A stretch of 64,000 nucleotides of DNA from Echinococcus granulosus (GCF_000524195.1 NW_020170432.1:417674-481673), one strand, 5' to 3'. Shown: positions 52,064 through 64,000, counted from the first letter of the stretch. Notes: generated by a model not told the origin, from the letters alone. Numbers and translations are program-made.

Positions 52064-52875
52064 ACCTTCCTAACAGATATCGGTCAGAAAATTCGTCCAT
52101 GCCTTTCATCAGATATTTACTTTACGTGAGCTAACCAGGAAACGCACACTCAAAAAGCTATGAAGTTGTTAATTCCCAAATAAGTCACTTCGGCTAGTGT
52201 GCATCTCCAACAAATTGGTGTGCATGATCAGGAAAGAGGACACATTTGGTCACTGTTTGCTGTCTTATGAATGCCAGCGAAACATCTGCAAGTGGGGTAG
52301 ACAGTAAAGCAAATTCCACACAGCAACAGCGGTGGTCGACGCTTTTTTCCTCTCCAGATACGCCAGCACAGTAGCGCCTTCTACATGCACAAGAATTACG
52401 AGACTGCCAAGTCAGTCTCAATGCAAGCAACTTGTCTGCAAATACTTGGTTAGCAGTCTACACTGAGTGACCAAAATGTGTCCGAAAAAGAAGGCATTTA
52501 TCAAATACTTTTGAAAACAGTGGTTTGATAGGACATTAATAACGATGCGAGAACACATTGTATCATTAATTCAAGACAAGGATGTAGTAAATGAAAAACA
52601 CCCACTTGATTCCCCGTTCTCCTGAATTCGGGGGACGTGGGTAGTATCCGAAATGACGGATTCTGCTGTTGCATCCAGCCCTGATGGGGAGGCGAGGGAT
52701 GGTTTACAATCCATTGAACATTAGTAATGAATAAAGGAATGTAGTGAAAAAATAAAATAATCCAAGGCGGAAACGCCCGAACGCGAAACTGGCAACTACG
52801 AACTTCGGGAACTGCATGGATGGCTTATCTTTATGCTTTCTTCTGGTGTGTCCACTGTCCATACTCTAATTCCTT
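52064..52875. other. Region upstream of the visible CELF exons
   Basis: No RRM-like sequence and no confident exon. It would hold intron or 5' UTR of CELF if transcription starts at the promoter-like cluster beyond it. Confidence 0.4.
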
Positions 52876-53021
52876 ATTGGCTAATGAATGAATCACTGCA
52901 CCCCCCTTCTGAAAGATAATTGGCTGGAAGCGACCAATGAGAGAATGAAGCGTCTGATTGGGCGAACCGATGAGTCTATGCCACTTTTGGGCTAGCGCTT
53001 CGCGCCTTGCGTTATGGGCGG
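52876..53021. promoter_or_regulatory. CCAAT/GC-box cluster, promoter-like
   Basis: Four CCAAT/ATTGG pentamers lie within 86 bp (52876-52880, 52919-52923, 52934-52938, 52957-52961), followed by TTCGCGCC (52999-53006, E2F-like) and GGGCGG (53016-53021, GC box). Local CpG is higher than nearby. Clusters of this kind mark promoters in animals. It lies about 0.95 kb upstream of the first CELF exon seen. Confidence 0.4.
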
Positions 53022-53763
53022 AGAAGTTAACGCCCTACATAGCTGTGCTCTTTTTGGTGTTAGGGTAAATGGATTTTTTCTCTATCTCCGCCCTAAATAA
53101 ATAGGTCTACTTATTTTATAGCCCTTCTTCTGCGCTATTACCTAGTAAATGAGGGTCTGAATATCTTTTCTATAGTGCATCGGCACATCGACGCCGTTTG
53201 AAACGCTGAAATTGTCTAATTACCTCCTGAACTTGACAACAGCTTCCAAGAACAAAAAAAAACAACAAAGCAGCACATAAGATGTGTCGCCCAGATTAGC
53301 TGTTAGGGTTAGGCAAATCCAAGCCTAGGTAAAGACGATTAGTGAATAAGTGGGCCAGTAAAAAGCGGTTTGAACACTTCTGTCAGGGCTGTAATTTGGT
53401 CTTCAGTGGTAAAGTCTATTTGTCCATGATTTCTTCCGTTTGAATGAATTTAGTGAAATTCAGGTGGCTTTGGAAAGTAAGTAATCCCAATTATCGGAAA
53501 GGACATGTGGACCAAGCCAGACGTCGCGTTAGGAGGTCACTGTTGGTGGCCGACGCCGTGTTTCTGCGCGGGAATTCTCGTGCATTTTACACGGACACAC
53601 TCTTTGAAGCTTAATCACACGGTGAATTCTCCGTACCAAGTTTATTGGAGAGCCCATGAGAGAAGTTCATCACCCCATAGCATGTAGTTTCGTATTTCTA
53701 CTGAAAGAAAATGAAAAAGGGCGAAAGTGCCATGCATGGAGGTTTTCCGATCAAACAGGAATA

Positions 53764-53901
53764 TTAAATTTGTAAAGGAGTAAAGGCCCCAATTATTTTA
53801 TCAACAAGGTGGCCTGCTACGTTTATACACTCATCCCAGCGCTTAATCCGGGTCAGGCATCTCTATCCCCACCTTAGGGCCTCCGACGTTACTTCGTAAT
53901 C
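53764..53901 (-). mobile_element. Possible mariner/IS630-type transposase tail, decayed
   Basis: The - strand frame reads DYEVTSEALRWG, an in-frame stop, then IKRWDECINVAGHLVDK and ends shortly after. The pattern (acidic start, E-x-L-R-x-W, then R-W-x-x-C-I-x-x-x-G-x-x-V-x-K) resembles the C-terminus of mariner-like transposases. The catalytic part, terminal repeats and the rest of the gene were not seen. This is a weak match by eye and could be chance. Confidence 0.3.
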
Positions 53902-54956
53902 AACATGACGATGCTACCTTCTAGCCGAGATCCAGGTACAGTTAGAATTCTCTCGGAGCTAGTTGCGGGCAGTGGAAATAATGTGGCAATTTCTCTCATT
54001 TAGGTTACTCCAACGCACAAGTTATACAGTGTGCAATATCAGCTTATGGGTGTTGTTGGATTAACAGGATGGTATTAGAGGTCAAACTTGGCATTTTGCC
54101 GTTCCAATGCAAGTAGGCCTAAATTCAACTTTTCACAAGGAAACAAGCACATATCTGAAATTTGGAGGAATCTTAGGCGCAAACCCATTTTCTACCAGGA
54201 ATCTCTCAGATACTGATTCATCACATGCAGCGCACTTGAGAGGCATGTCTACGCAATTAAAGAACGTGGGCATAAGGTTAAGACACTACCGAGTGGTTAG
54301 CAAAGGTGCCACAATGATAGACATTATTGACGCCTGACAATGTCAATCAGTCGCGTTCTGTTGACAGCCTTTTCCACTAAGTAGTATACCAGTTAGTTTT
54401 GTGGGTTTTGGCGGCCACTTTAACAACGATAAACATCTGGTGTCACAATTGTTTAGGATATTTCTCCTCAAAATCTCATTCGAGCTGTTCATTACATTCC
54501 CTGACAAATCTGGAAATGCTCAGTCGAAAGATTTGTCCTCGTACACCATGAAACGGATAACGGTTAGTGCCGTTTTACGTCAAGCCAAGAAAGCCCAAAG
54601 AATGGACTTCCCACTTTGCAAGATTCTCCTCCATTGAAGGCACACTTTGGAGTCACTTGGTGTGACAAGTCGCCATCGGTTACTGACTGATTCGATGTGG
54701 ATATTTTTATGGGATTTTGCATCTTCCTACCAGTTAACGCTGCCGCGTGTGATCGCTAGTTCCTCTGGTAACTGCATGATTGTTGATTCCTTTTTATAGG
54801 TTCAACTACACAGACGTTTCAGTCATTGCAAGAGGGCTGTAGTATTATATGCGGACGTGGGAGAGTGGGGGAATGAATAACACCTCCTCCTCCTTTTCGC
54901 TTCTCGTCTCCCATGTCTGGATGGGATTCAAGCAGTGCTGGAATAAAATTAGTACT

Positions 54957-55085
54957 ATGGAGCTAGCCTTGCTTATACATTTGTTGAGTGGAGTCTGCCT
55001 GATAGCAAGTGATTCCCTCATTTGCGACTGGGTTGTGAAACGCCATCCAGAGTTGAACACTGCACCATCGTCGAATCCTCCCAAT
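54957..55085 (+). other. Open frame with signal-peptide-like start
   Basis: ATG at 54957 opens MELALLIHLLSGVCLIASDS, a hydrophobic stretch with a plausible small-residue cleavage site, then 23 more residues to a GTAGGT donor (phase 0). No second exon was found and the opposite strand is also open, so this is only a candidate first exon of a secreted protein. Confidence 0.18.
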
Positions 55086-55735
55086 GTAGGTAACAAAGTT
55101 GATAAACTGCGATTCCATCTAAATAGACAAGAGTTATCACTGGCAATGGAATCGAAAGTCTTAACGTTTTAACTATGAATAAATGTGTCACTTTCTCTGG
55201 CCTATCACAGCGAGATGATTGACTTTGAAACCTGTTTTTGGGAAGTTATCTATGCAAAAGAGCTGTGTTTGTTTTAATTTTGCATTCAAATGCAGAGACA
55301 CTTTATTTGTTGTGGCTTAGATCTCGTTTTTGGCGTTTTGGAGTTCTGCTTATGCCCCTAGCTTGGTTTCACAGATAGACGCAATTGCCCGTAACTTAAA
55401 CATCATCTTATCATCTGTATTTATCACTTGATGAACATCTGCATTAGGGAGGTTTCTACTCCAAACAGAGGTGGTGATGTTTAAAAACCTGACTTTTTTC
55501 TCTAAAATGAATAAATGAGAAATTTTTACGCAAACAGCGTTAGTGAGGTGATAGAATAATTAGTCTCGGAGGCTTAAAGACAGGTCCAGAATCAGTGTTA
55601 CCTGCGTAAACACTTTGAAAAGAGTGCCGCACAAGCGCCAGAGGGTAGTCACAGGCTCTCGTGACCACTTTCTCGCATTTCTTTTTAACTCCATGCTTCC
55701 ACGGTGATTCACAATTTGTTCCAGGACACTTATAC

Positions 55736-56480
55736 AACAGCATCGCTCGTAAATAAAACATCCCGACAAATAGTCGGCACAACTTGTCAACGCTTCTAAG
55801 GTTTGCTTGGAGTGAATAGGTAATGCCGAACAAGGAAGGCGTTCTTGTTTGTGTCTTTGCATTGCTTTTAATTGGGAAAAGTCAGGGTACAATGAATAGC
55901 TCTTATAGAGACACCTCTGCATCGTCAATGGACTGAAGCAAGCTAGCACAACAGAAAAACGAGATACGTCGTCGATTGTTTAAATGCCTACTACTTATAA
56001 CAGTAAGTCGACTTAGGTTGGCAGCCTCAGATCGGAATTCGGTTCAAGACCTAGCAAACAAAAAACGCTGTATTTGATTGAAATGAATAAACTTCTGAAG
56101 AACAGCTTTTGATTTTGAGTAGACCCCTTAAATAAAGTGATGGATACACGATAAATACTCTCTTTCAAACACCCTCCAGCCTTTAGTGCTTCCCCATTAA
56201 ATGGGTCCATCTCCAGTGCAGTTCGTTTTGCAGACGGTGCGATGTCAATGCACACCAACTTGAAAATCTCGAATTCATCGTTTAGTGGATACTAGAAGGC
56301 CACACTTGGATCCTCAAAATACGAAATTTTGATGTAACACTTCAGTTGGAGGCCTATTGGGATAAAATTTGGCGTCGCATGTGCCCTGCCACGCATCTAG
56401 TACTAACACGGGTTAGTTGCATTCTGTTCTCGCCACACAGCTGTGCCTTGACCTCTCAAGACGTGTTTTTTTACTGCCAT
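55736..56480 (-). pseudogene. Tandem unit B of an unrecognised gene family
   Basis: On the - strand, box 1 (about 56480-56170) contains FEIFKLVCIDIAPSAKRTA in one frame, but upstream of that the frame matching unit A is broken by stops. Box 2 (55949-55736) is open and includes LPCSALPIHSKQTLEALTSC then ADYLSGCFIYERCC, ending at a GTATAAGT donor. Both boxes match unit A in order and strand. Cys content and the hydrophobic box 2 are notable. No family is recognised. The broken box 1 suggests a pseudogene. Confidence 0.4.
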
Positions 56481-56677
56481 GGCAACAACCGTGACAATGA
56501 TATGGAAAATTTTCTCCCACAGCATTAGTCAATAGGAGGGTTTGGCATTATTGAAGGTTGACGTTGATTACTTTGACAGCTGTTAAGTTCACATTTTAAT
56601 CAATCGAATTTCAAAGTGCATCGCTATTTTGCACTAAGGCAATTAATCACTTGACTGGACTGCGTAGTCCGTGGGGC

Positions 56678-56700
56678 AACTACTTAATTATTAAGTAGTT
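56678..56700. repeat. Perfect 23-nt palindrome
   Basis: Eleven-base arms AACTACTTAAT and ATTAAGTAGTT around one T, lying between tandem units A and B. Confidence 0.7.
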
Positions 56701-57131
56701 TATGGATGAACCGCTTGGGTACGTAATTTCACAGGACTTAAAACCAGATTGCCAAGGACATATAATGATTGCTAATACCGTCACTTAGCCTTGCTTAACT
56801 CGATTAGTACTGAAGCCATAGTATTCCTCCTGGCACCAAAGCGTTCTAACCATGGGTTGGTATTTAGCAAAAAAATCCTTAATTTGAAGGCTTTATAGTA
56901 AACTGAAAGGCAATAAAGAAGACTTGTGGATGCTGAATGTGCCAAGAGTTGTCAAGGTCACATTAACTTTTGGCAGCTTTTGATTTGAAAGGATGCACAA
57001 TGGAATCCTTCACTAGATGGTGGAAGAAATAGTAAACCTACAGCTTTAATGGCATAATGGAACCCAAACAGACGCCTCGACAGTGTTCAAATAAGAATTG
57101 TGCCCATGAGAAATGGATGTTGACTACTTAC

Positions 57132-58113
57132 TGCCATTGCCACCTGACATGCACTCGTTGTAAAGCACCTTGAGCAGCACAAAGTCAGCGAGTCCTCGCA
57201 GTACATCTTGCAGACTGGACGAACCTATGAGCCCATCGAAACAGATGACTGTCATCACTGGTATTGGGGTCAAAGGTCTTCTAGCCCTGATGGGGAACCA
57301 ACTTATGATCGTTGGTTCTGATTTGCAGTCGATGCAGAAAAGTGGAAGGGTGTTGATTTTAATTGCATGTTTGACGCTGAGACCCTTCAATTTCCCAGGC
57401 TTAGACTTCCTTTTTAGCGTCTTGGATTTGTTCTCATGTTTGTAGACTTCCATACAAACCTACTCAAAACGTAAGCTTGGTCCCGTAAAACATACCTTTA
57501 AGTTGATTTAATTGCCTTATTTGGTAGTTTAAAATGGATTAAAAAAGGTCTAGACAGTGGCAGCCCATACTCTAAAGAGCCATTACAATAGTTTACGTGA
57601 CAAACACACTTAACCGACGTTAGCGAAGTTATTTGACGGTTAATTTATGATGTGTAGTGAATTTCCTGACTAGGAGATCAGTGTGACAGTTGGCAATAAA
57701 AGGTAAATTGTTGTTCAAACAAACGGACCCTCCCCAATGCGTCCCGTTTTGCATACCATCTAAATCCCATTATTTGCTCCACTAATGAATTTCAAATGCA
57801 GTATTCAAATGGTTAAAACAGGACTGGCCTTAAGGTCTGGAGTGATAGCCATCTGCATGAAAACCTCAAAATCACATGTATGCAGATGTAGGAATTTAGT
57901 TGGTGACCCATCTAGTCTCATGTTCCTTGACAAACATCTGGTACTAACAACAGTAAACAGGATTTGAGTCCCGTCGAACAGCTGTGCCTTCAGCTCACTA
58001 GGCTTTATTTCATCACGTTGGTGAATAAACGTAACTTCATTCCTTACTAGGTCGTGTCGTTCTAAGGTCAGAGGGGATTGGAAATGAGTCAGCGTGGTGA
58101 ATGTCACTATCAC
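57132..58113 (-). CDS. Tandem unit A of an unrecognised gene family (two candidate exons)
   Basis: Box 1 (58113-57805) is open for about 100 codons and includes RDEIKPSELKAQLFDGTQIL, LSRNMRLDGSPTK and HTCDFEVFMQMAITPD. Box 2 (57453-57132) is open for over 100 codons, starts at an ATG, and ends CFDGLIGSSSLQDVLRGLAD then FVLLKVLYNECMSGGNG at a strong GTAAGT donor; a likelier exon start is the CAG acceptor before MTVICFDG. Codon use in box 2 looks like a real exon. The join between boxes and the rest of the gene were not found. Homology to unit B at both boxes supports a real, duplicated gene unit; the product is unknown. Confidence 0.4.
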
Positions 58114-61100
58114 ACCTCACGAAAAACACAACTGAGTCCGAAAATCTAGTCTCAAATTAAATGAGTCTAGGGGATTAACATCCATGTCCTTGAAAAGACA
58201 GAGTTGATCGTAAACTGTTCATTCAGAGTCTAGGGCACTTACTTCCCCATATGTACACTACTTTCCTCGTGTCGAGTTGACGAAATGCAGATCAGTGCCT
58301 TTAAGAAAAGGCAGACGCTAGCCTATCTGAGTTCGGCACAATTAAGCCCAACATTTGGTGCACAACGTTGAAACTAATGAGGAATAATGCCTAATGACTT
58401 GTTAAAAAATGACGATGGAGGAAGTGAAAGGGCTAGTTTAATGAACTACCAATCACAGCAGTCTTAGTGTTTCCACTGTATTTAAGTGAAGACAAATCTC
58501 TGCCTTAAATTTTCCTGAGCAAATGCTCTTTTAGGTGTAAAATCTGACCGAAAGACTTTTGGCTGAGCCCCCAAAGAGAGGCACGACTTAGCTGCCTGCA
58601 TTCGGTTGAGGAATGTTTAAAGCCGTGACTTGGTGTAAACCTAAAGTTCAGAACTTAAAAATGGTGTCATCAGTTTGGTAACTGTGACCGAAAACACGCA
58701 ACAAAGGGTTGAAAAATAAGATGGATACATACATCCATACATCTCCTGAAGCATAGATAATTTCTACTCTAAATTTCACCTTCAAAATTGTGGAGAATAT
58801 GCAAAGTTTACCTGCAATATTCGGTTAAGATAAGGGTTCCAAAAGAAAATATGAGCAGTGAGAGTCGACTCAACGTAAAGCAAAGTTGACCTAAAAAGTT
58901 ACATGGGGTGGAATCCCGGTGACAGAAGCCCCCGATGACAACATCTGTGATGGGGTACAGGCAGATCGCACGTCAGCATTCCAAGGATCACGCAGCTGTG
59001 CAACATTTAAAACTGTGTTCTATCACCCCCAGACTCTCCTCGAGGGACTTCGTTTGCAAAACTTTTTAGTAGAAACAAATCGTAGTCTGTATGTTTGGGT
59101 TGCGCAGGCACAGATAAGCTCCAAGGAAGGGGATGAGAATGAGTTCATAAAATACCTCGAATATCAGCACGGTGATAACCGCGTTGATTCTCATTCATCC
59201 CATATTGGAGCAATTAACACACAGTGTTGATGTTTAAGTTAAATCCATGCCATTAGCTGAGTCACTCTACTGTGATGTCTTCTTCCTTTGAATTAATCAA
59301 CTCTTGAGCAACTCTATGATCCTTGAGTTAGAAGCTTGCCAAAGCTTCACTTAGCATTGTTTATATCATCAAGGTAGCAGATAAAAATATGTTTTGCACC
59401 GGTTCATCTCGATAACTGGGTAAGGTCAAGTAATCTCTAGAACCCACTAACTTTACTTTTAGAAACCAGATAAAAGTAACACTATGAGGAATTTGTAGAT
59501 GATATTCTGAAACGGCGAAACCCAGTTTATTTGTTTTCACACACAACTTGTGACATTACGTCTATCAGAATCACAAGTTTTGCCTCTAGCTCCCGGAATC
59601 TATGTCACCGTTATCAGTGTGTATGTGAGTGTAGTGCCCTTTTGTAGTACAAAGAATAAACGCACTCTAACTTCCACACCATATGGGTAGCACTGGCTCT
59701 CCACTGCAGGAATATTTGACATGACAGGCTTAAATACAACCCACTGACAGTATTCTCACAATTACTGCACTTGTTTGACCTTTCTGGATGCCCTTTATCG
59801 GCTTCAAATTAAATGCTTTCTCCATTTTTCTTTTCGCAGATCAAAGTGCTACTAACTTTGAAGAGTAGCAAAAATTGCTCACGAAGAGTCCATATTAGCA
59901 GGGAGACAGCCCCCTCCTTCCGAGATTTAATCAGTTGCCTCGATCGTGTTTATTATTTGCATTACTACATACTGGAAATTACGAGTCAAAATCCCAAAAG
60001 CAATTCCGCAGAAATGGCTTAAAGGCACTTTTTTTGCAGACTGCGTAAAGCGCTGGTAATGAAGTGCATTTTGAAAGGCATGCACATTTGATTAGGCTAA
60101 CAGGAATGTCGTATTTGTACTTTACAAATCATCTTCCTGTTATTCAAACCAAATTTATGCAAGCTCTAAGATATCACTTCATTCCGCAAGTCCTCCTATA
60201 GAGAATGTTCCATGGCTTGTGAGAAAATGTGCCTTTTTAGCAGAAGTCGCTAATCTTAAATTTTCTTGAATGTTAAGAGACAGCAAATAGCTAAAAAAGG
60301 TGGGCTAATACATTCACGCAGTTTACGACAAATGCTAAGCAACTATGGAGGGCTGTTTAGGTTATTTTACCCGTGAAAATAATCACCAGACCCATTTATC
60401 ATCTTTCCTTAACCAGACATAAGCCATCAACGAACTCTAAGCCTATGGGGGCACTTGCCTCTGGAAGCAAAAAATCTACCCCTAGCTACCTCTATTTCTA
60501 GTTCCGTGTTTACTGCTTATTGCGCATTTAATCATGGGGAGATTGGAGATTGCAGAAATAGTACCAGAGGAATATGGAGAACAAGGACAGATTAGCATCA
60601 TCCATTAACCATAAATTACGGTATGAGGTACTCTTAAAAGTTAGACTGAAATCACCTTGGGGTGCAAGGTCTTGCGTGGTCCTAGATGGATGGGAATAGG
60701 ACTTTGTTCTCACTGATTCACCATCTCTGACTCTTACAATTAAGGAAAAGGTGAAGGAGCAGAAAAAGAAGAATTAATTCTCCTACACCTTTGAGGCTGT
60801 AATTGTCTGGTCTTCAGCTTTTGAAAACTTTATGGGATTCGCAGCCTACTATAGGGAAAAAAACAAATGTAATCATTCTAGTGTGAATTCGTACACGCTT
60901 TAGAAATGTGGGCTGAGTAGTGGATGACTGGAGAATAACTGTATTTAAGAGAATTTTATTTCTCATCACATATCAATTAGTGAGTAAACGCTATGAAGTG
61001 ACCAAGATATGGATAGTTTAATAGCTTTTGGGGTGTATTCTCATCTGTTCTGTTCGTTCATTTTGGCGACACAAATTTGCCTATCTTCCGCAATTTGCAC

Positions 61101-63852
61101 TCGCGTTAAGCATCACTGACTTGTTAATATGGACCAGTACATGAGAACAGTAGCTACAAGGCAGGCAATTATCTATTCTGACTACTAGCAAAGGGTCTTT
61201 CTGAATGTGAAGCAGCTATACTTAGACGATGTAGCATATTAGTTGAATCCAATTAATCTCTTTTAAATGGATTAAGCAAATGTGATATATTGGAATTGAC
61301 GATGAGCTCAAGGAGCCTAGAAATCTAGCTAAACTCGGTTCATAAGGCAGACAAACTCGAACCGCAACCATTGCGTTCAATTGGATATACCTATGGTCAG
61401 TAGTGATTGCGGCCCTAGTGAAAATCGTAAAGAGTCCACAAAAAGCGGGGTATGAATGACCTAGACTGACGACCAGGCAGTCATCAGAAGAATGAGATCA
61501 GAAAATTGGTGGATATCAAGGTCGCGTCACACCATTCTGTCGTCTGCTGAATATGGACACCACTGACAACGCTCGACGGGTGTAGTAAATCCCATTGGAA
61601 AATGAACACATCTCAACAATCTCGATCAAACTTTGGTATTTTTGCATGTCTAAACACCAACAGCTAACTTTTAAAGATCTTTTCTACAAAACGAGTGGTA
61701 TTTACTTTCACGTCTGTGCAAGTAGTTGCAGGTTGACCTTATGCCTATTGGTGGTAGCGCGTGCTGACTCATATCTCCACCTCAGTGAGGGCATACGTCT
61801 TCACCGCATCCTAATACTTTAGAGCCATAGTAGTGCCTTTAGGGCTCAACAACAAATGACTTCCCGAACGATGCAACCAGGTGGCCTCTTAGTCGAAATA
61901 CTAGCATAACTGTCAAGCCGCAGCATGGTTGAGGCACATTTAAACCCCCAATTTACTCTACGTTGCTAAAGTCACTGCACTGGTCATCGCTTATCCCCCA
62001 CATGGGGTAGACGAGTCTTATCATCCCCGCTTTTGTGCTAATCTATTCAGCAGTTAACTAATTGCATGTTTATTTATGCTGGGTGCTCTTGACTCGGCCA
62101 ATAACGTCTCGCCTCATACCATTTGCATATCTAAAATCTGACAAGAACTGGATGAGAAGATCTTTACTTGTTCCAGTGTTTCGGAGAAGTCATCATTGTC
62201 AACATATTTCGCAATTATTCCAAACTTCAAAGCAAATGCATCGATGAGTCCTTTCCGTGTGATGTTTCATTAAGAATTAATAAGTTTCTTGGGCTATGAT
62301 AACCCACCAAGCGCACGGCGAGCATTCAAGAAAATGAATGACCATCGCTTGAACAAGGAAAGGATAAGGGTGAAACTGGCAGAAAACCATAGGTAAGGTT
62401 ATGCAACTACATTCCCCTTTCCAACTCCTTCTTCAACTGTCTTCGTCACTATACGCATCCATTTCTGCTACATCAATATACTGCTTAAAGTAGCTGAACA
62501 AAGACACAAAGGTTACATTTCATTTATTTTACAATCTTTTTTTTCCTCTTATGGATACCTCTTGAGCTGTGTCGTGTGGGCTCATTATTTGTGATAAATG
62601 ACAACGAATATGGTACTTTGTTTATTACGTGTCCACAGAATAATACGAGAGGAATAGGTCTCTTCACCATGATCAAGAAGTTTGAAAGGATGATTAATGT
62701 CGATATGGGCATCGACTCTTCTCGATGTTACGGTGAAGGCTATGGTTGGTGTCCTGTTCTACTGGTTTTACATAAGTCAGCTGGGAGGCTCTAACCATTG
62801 ATTATGTTTTAAAAGAGTTTGTGTGTTTCGGGAAGCGAGAGGGTGCAAGGCGAGCGATGGAAAGTATGGCCGACTTACTCATAGTTGAGAACAAGACTAA
62901 GGGTGATGTTCACACCTGCTGAGTGTAAGATTTCTTAGTCTTCTTTTCCCTTCACCAAGCTACCCCTTTGCCTGATTCTTCAATCATTTATTGACTCTAT
63001 TTCTTAATTTGTCTCTTTTAGCTGGCTTTGCACGGAAAAATGGGAGGGGGGAAATGGCGACAGGTAATCAGCTTTAAACATATTCTATGTTTGCGATTTT
63101 GGTTGCAAATGCCCATTTATCCACTTATATGATTGAAACTATCTGCTCCAAATTGAGATCCCTTTGCGAATTCCACTTCTGTCTTACATGAAGTGCGTGT
63201 AACAGTGAACAATCAGTCTATATTTTGCATTCAGTTCCTACCAAATGAGTATGAAGAAAGTGAGGGTGCGGTATTGCCTGAGCTGAGTCTACCGTGGAGG
63301 CAGACGCTGCAACATGCCATTATGTTGTATCATGGTCATGTTATGGTGTTAGTAGAGACAGCTATTAACAAAAATTGACCAACTAGTGAAAATACCCCCC
63401 AATTTCAATGAAGACTGAAAAATGTGATTGGAGAATTGCCATGTTATGCCATGTGAAGGAAGCGCAATACATAAGAGTTCAAGGTACCCACAGTGGCCTA
63501 ATCACATTTTACAACTAGCCACTCCGATATCTGCCAAGACAAAGTTGGTGTCAGTCAACAGAGTAGAAGTAAATTGAGGGGTTTTATCAAAATATAATAT
63601 ATGTTTTGCTAATCTGTGCTTTAAGTACTCATAAAAGGAGAAATAAGCGCGGCCAAAACTGCCTTTCCTCTCGTCATTGTGCATGAATTCAGGAGAGGCT
63701 CCATTAGCATCAATTAAAAAAAATGAATAAAGGATGACTTCCCTTTGTTAGGCATCCAAAATGGGAATGGTTTTACTCTGCATCGATAACTTTACCTCAC
63801 TTTTACTGATCTACTCAAATCCTCCATCAATACTAATGAGTCCGCTTGCATT
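58114..63852. other. Region with no recognised gene
   Basis: Open frames are short and scattered. The longest is a + strand frame at 58919-59230 (103 codons, starting at GTG, no recognised domain). No repeats of note and no chainable exons were seen. Confidence 0.5.
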
Positions 63853-63971
63853 CTAGCTGACGATGAGTGTTAGCTTCCCATTCCAATTTCCATCGCCATT
63901 GTAGCTGAGGTTGGGGCCGGTAATCTGCATCCGAATCTCCAGTTTTGAGGGCAAAATCTTGCAGTTAGGTC
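63853..63971 (-). CDS. Last exon of an unrecognised gene running off the right edge
   Basis: On the - strand the acceptor CTGTTTGCAG is followed by an open frame of 39 codons to TAG at 63853-63855, entering in phase 1. The sequence begins with PNCKILPSKLEIRMQITGPN and continues LSYNGDGNWNGKLTLIVS. Codon use and the beta-strand-like alternation look like a real protein end, possibly extracellular. I do not recognise the family. Upstream exons would lie beyond the window. Confidence 0.45.
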
Positions 63972-64000
63972 CTGCAAACAGTCACTGTAGGAAATGACAA

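Noticed and set aside
55540..55833. 97-codon - strand frame containing LCRLFVGMFYLRAMLL, looking at first like an RRM (LFVGM)
   Set aside because: No RNP1 or other RRM residues follow, and the overlapping frame is the one that matches unit A.
56041..56051. GGTTCAAGACC, a B-box match
   Set aside because: The flanking bases do not form a T stem and no A box lies at the right distance.

Overview
The window looks like nuclear DNA of a flatworm, most likely a cestode (inference). Genes are broken into many small exons, several introns are tiny (33, 36, 40, 73 and 74 bp), intergenic space is long, AT content is moderate (about 58-60% by eye), and there is one run of exactly 100 Ns (36245-36344), a scaffold gap. 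There is no bacterial-style gene packing. I saw no tRNA, rRNA or CRISPR array.

Three genes are recognisable from their protein sequence. (1) GPATCH1 (G-patch domain-containing protein 1, a spliceosome-associated protein) lies on the + strand at 20210-32856. I reconstruct 16 exons whose phases chain without a break into 3051 nt, 1016 residues. (2) FAM221A lies on the - strand at 38481-36536 in 5 exons, about 263 residues, next to the gap. (3) The C-terminal half of a CELF/Bruno-type RNA-binding protein lies on the - strand at about 51924-50245: a low-complexity linker and RRM3. RRM1 and RRM2 were not found in the window. At the right edge (63971-63853, - strand) a last coding exon belongs to an unrecognised gene that continues beyond the window.

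Layout: 1-20.2 kb has no recognisable gene. 20.2-32.9 kb is GPATCH1. A 535-bp, highly similar inverted repeat lies in introns 12 and 14 and encloses exons 13 and 14. 32.9-35.6 kb has several unassigned open frames, including a possible convergent gene. 36.5-38.5 kb is FAM221A. 38.5-50.2 kb has no recognised gene but holds GC-rich patches and microsatellites. 50.2-52.1 kb is CELF, with a cluster of CCAAT and GC boxes about 1 kb upstream (52.88-53.02 kb). 53.8 kb has a possible mariner-like transposase tail. 55.7-58.1 kb has two diverged tandem copies of an unrecognised gene-like unit. The rest is unassigned up to the terminal exon at the right edge.

Two of the three named genes act in RNA processing (spliceosome-associated GPATCH1 and splicing/translation regulator CELF), but nothing suggests they are co-regulated; each has its own promoter space. 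The points most worth following are the inverted repeat around GPATCH1 exons 13-14, the loss of the glycine-rich half of the GPATCH1 G-patch, the tandem unit at 55.7-58.1 kb, and the promoter-like cluster that could drive a short CELF form.
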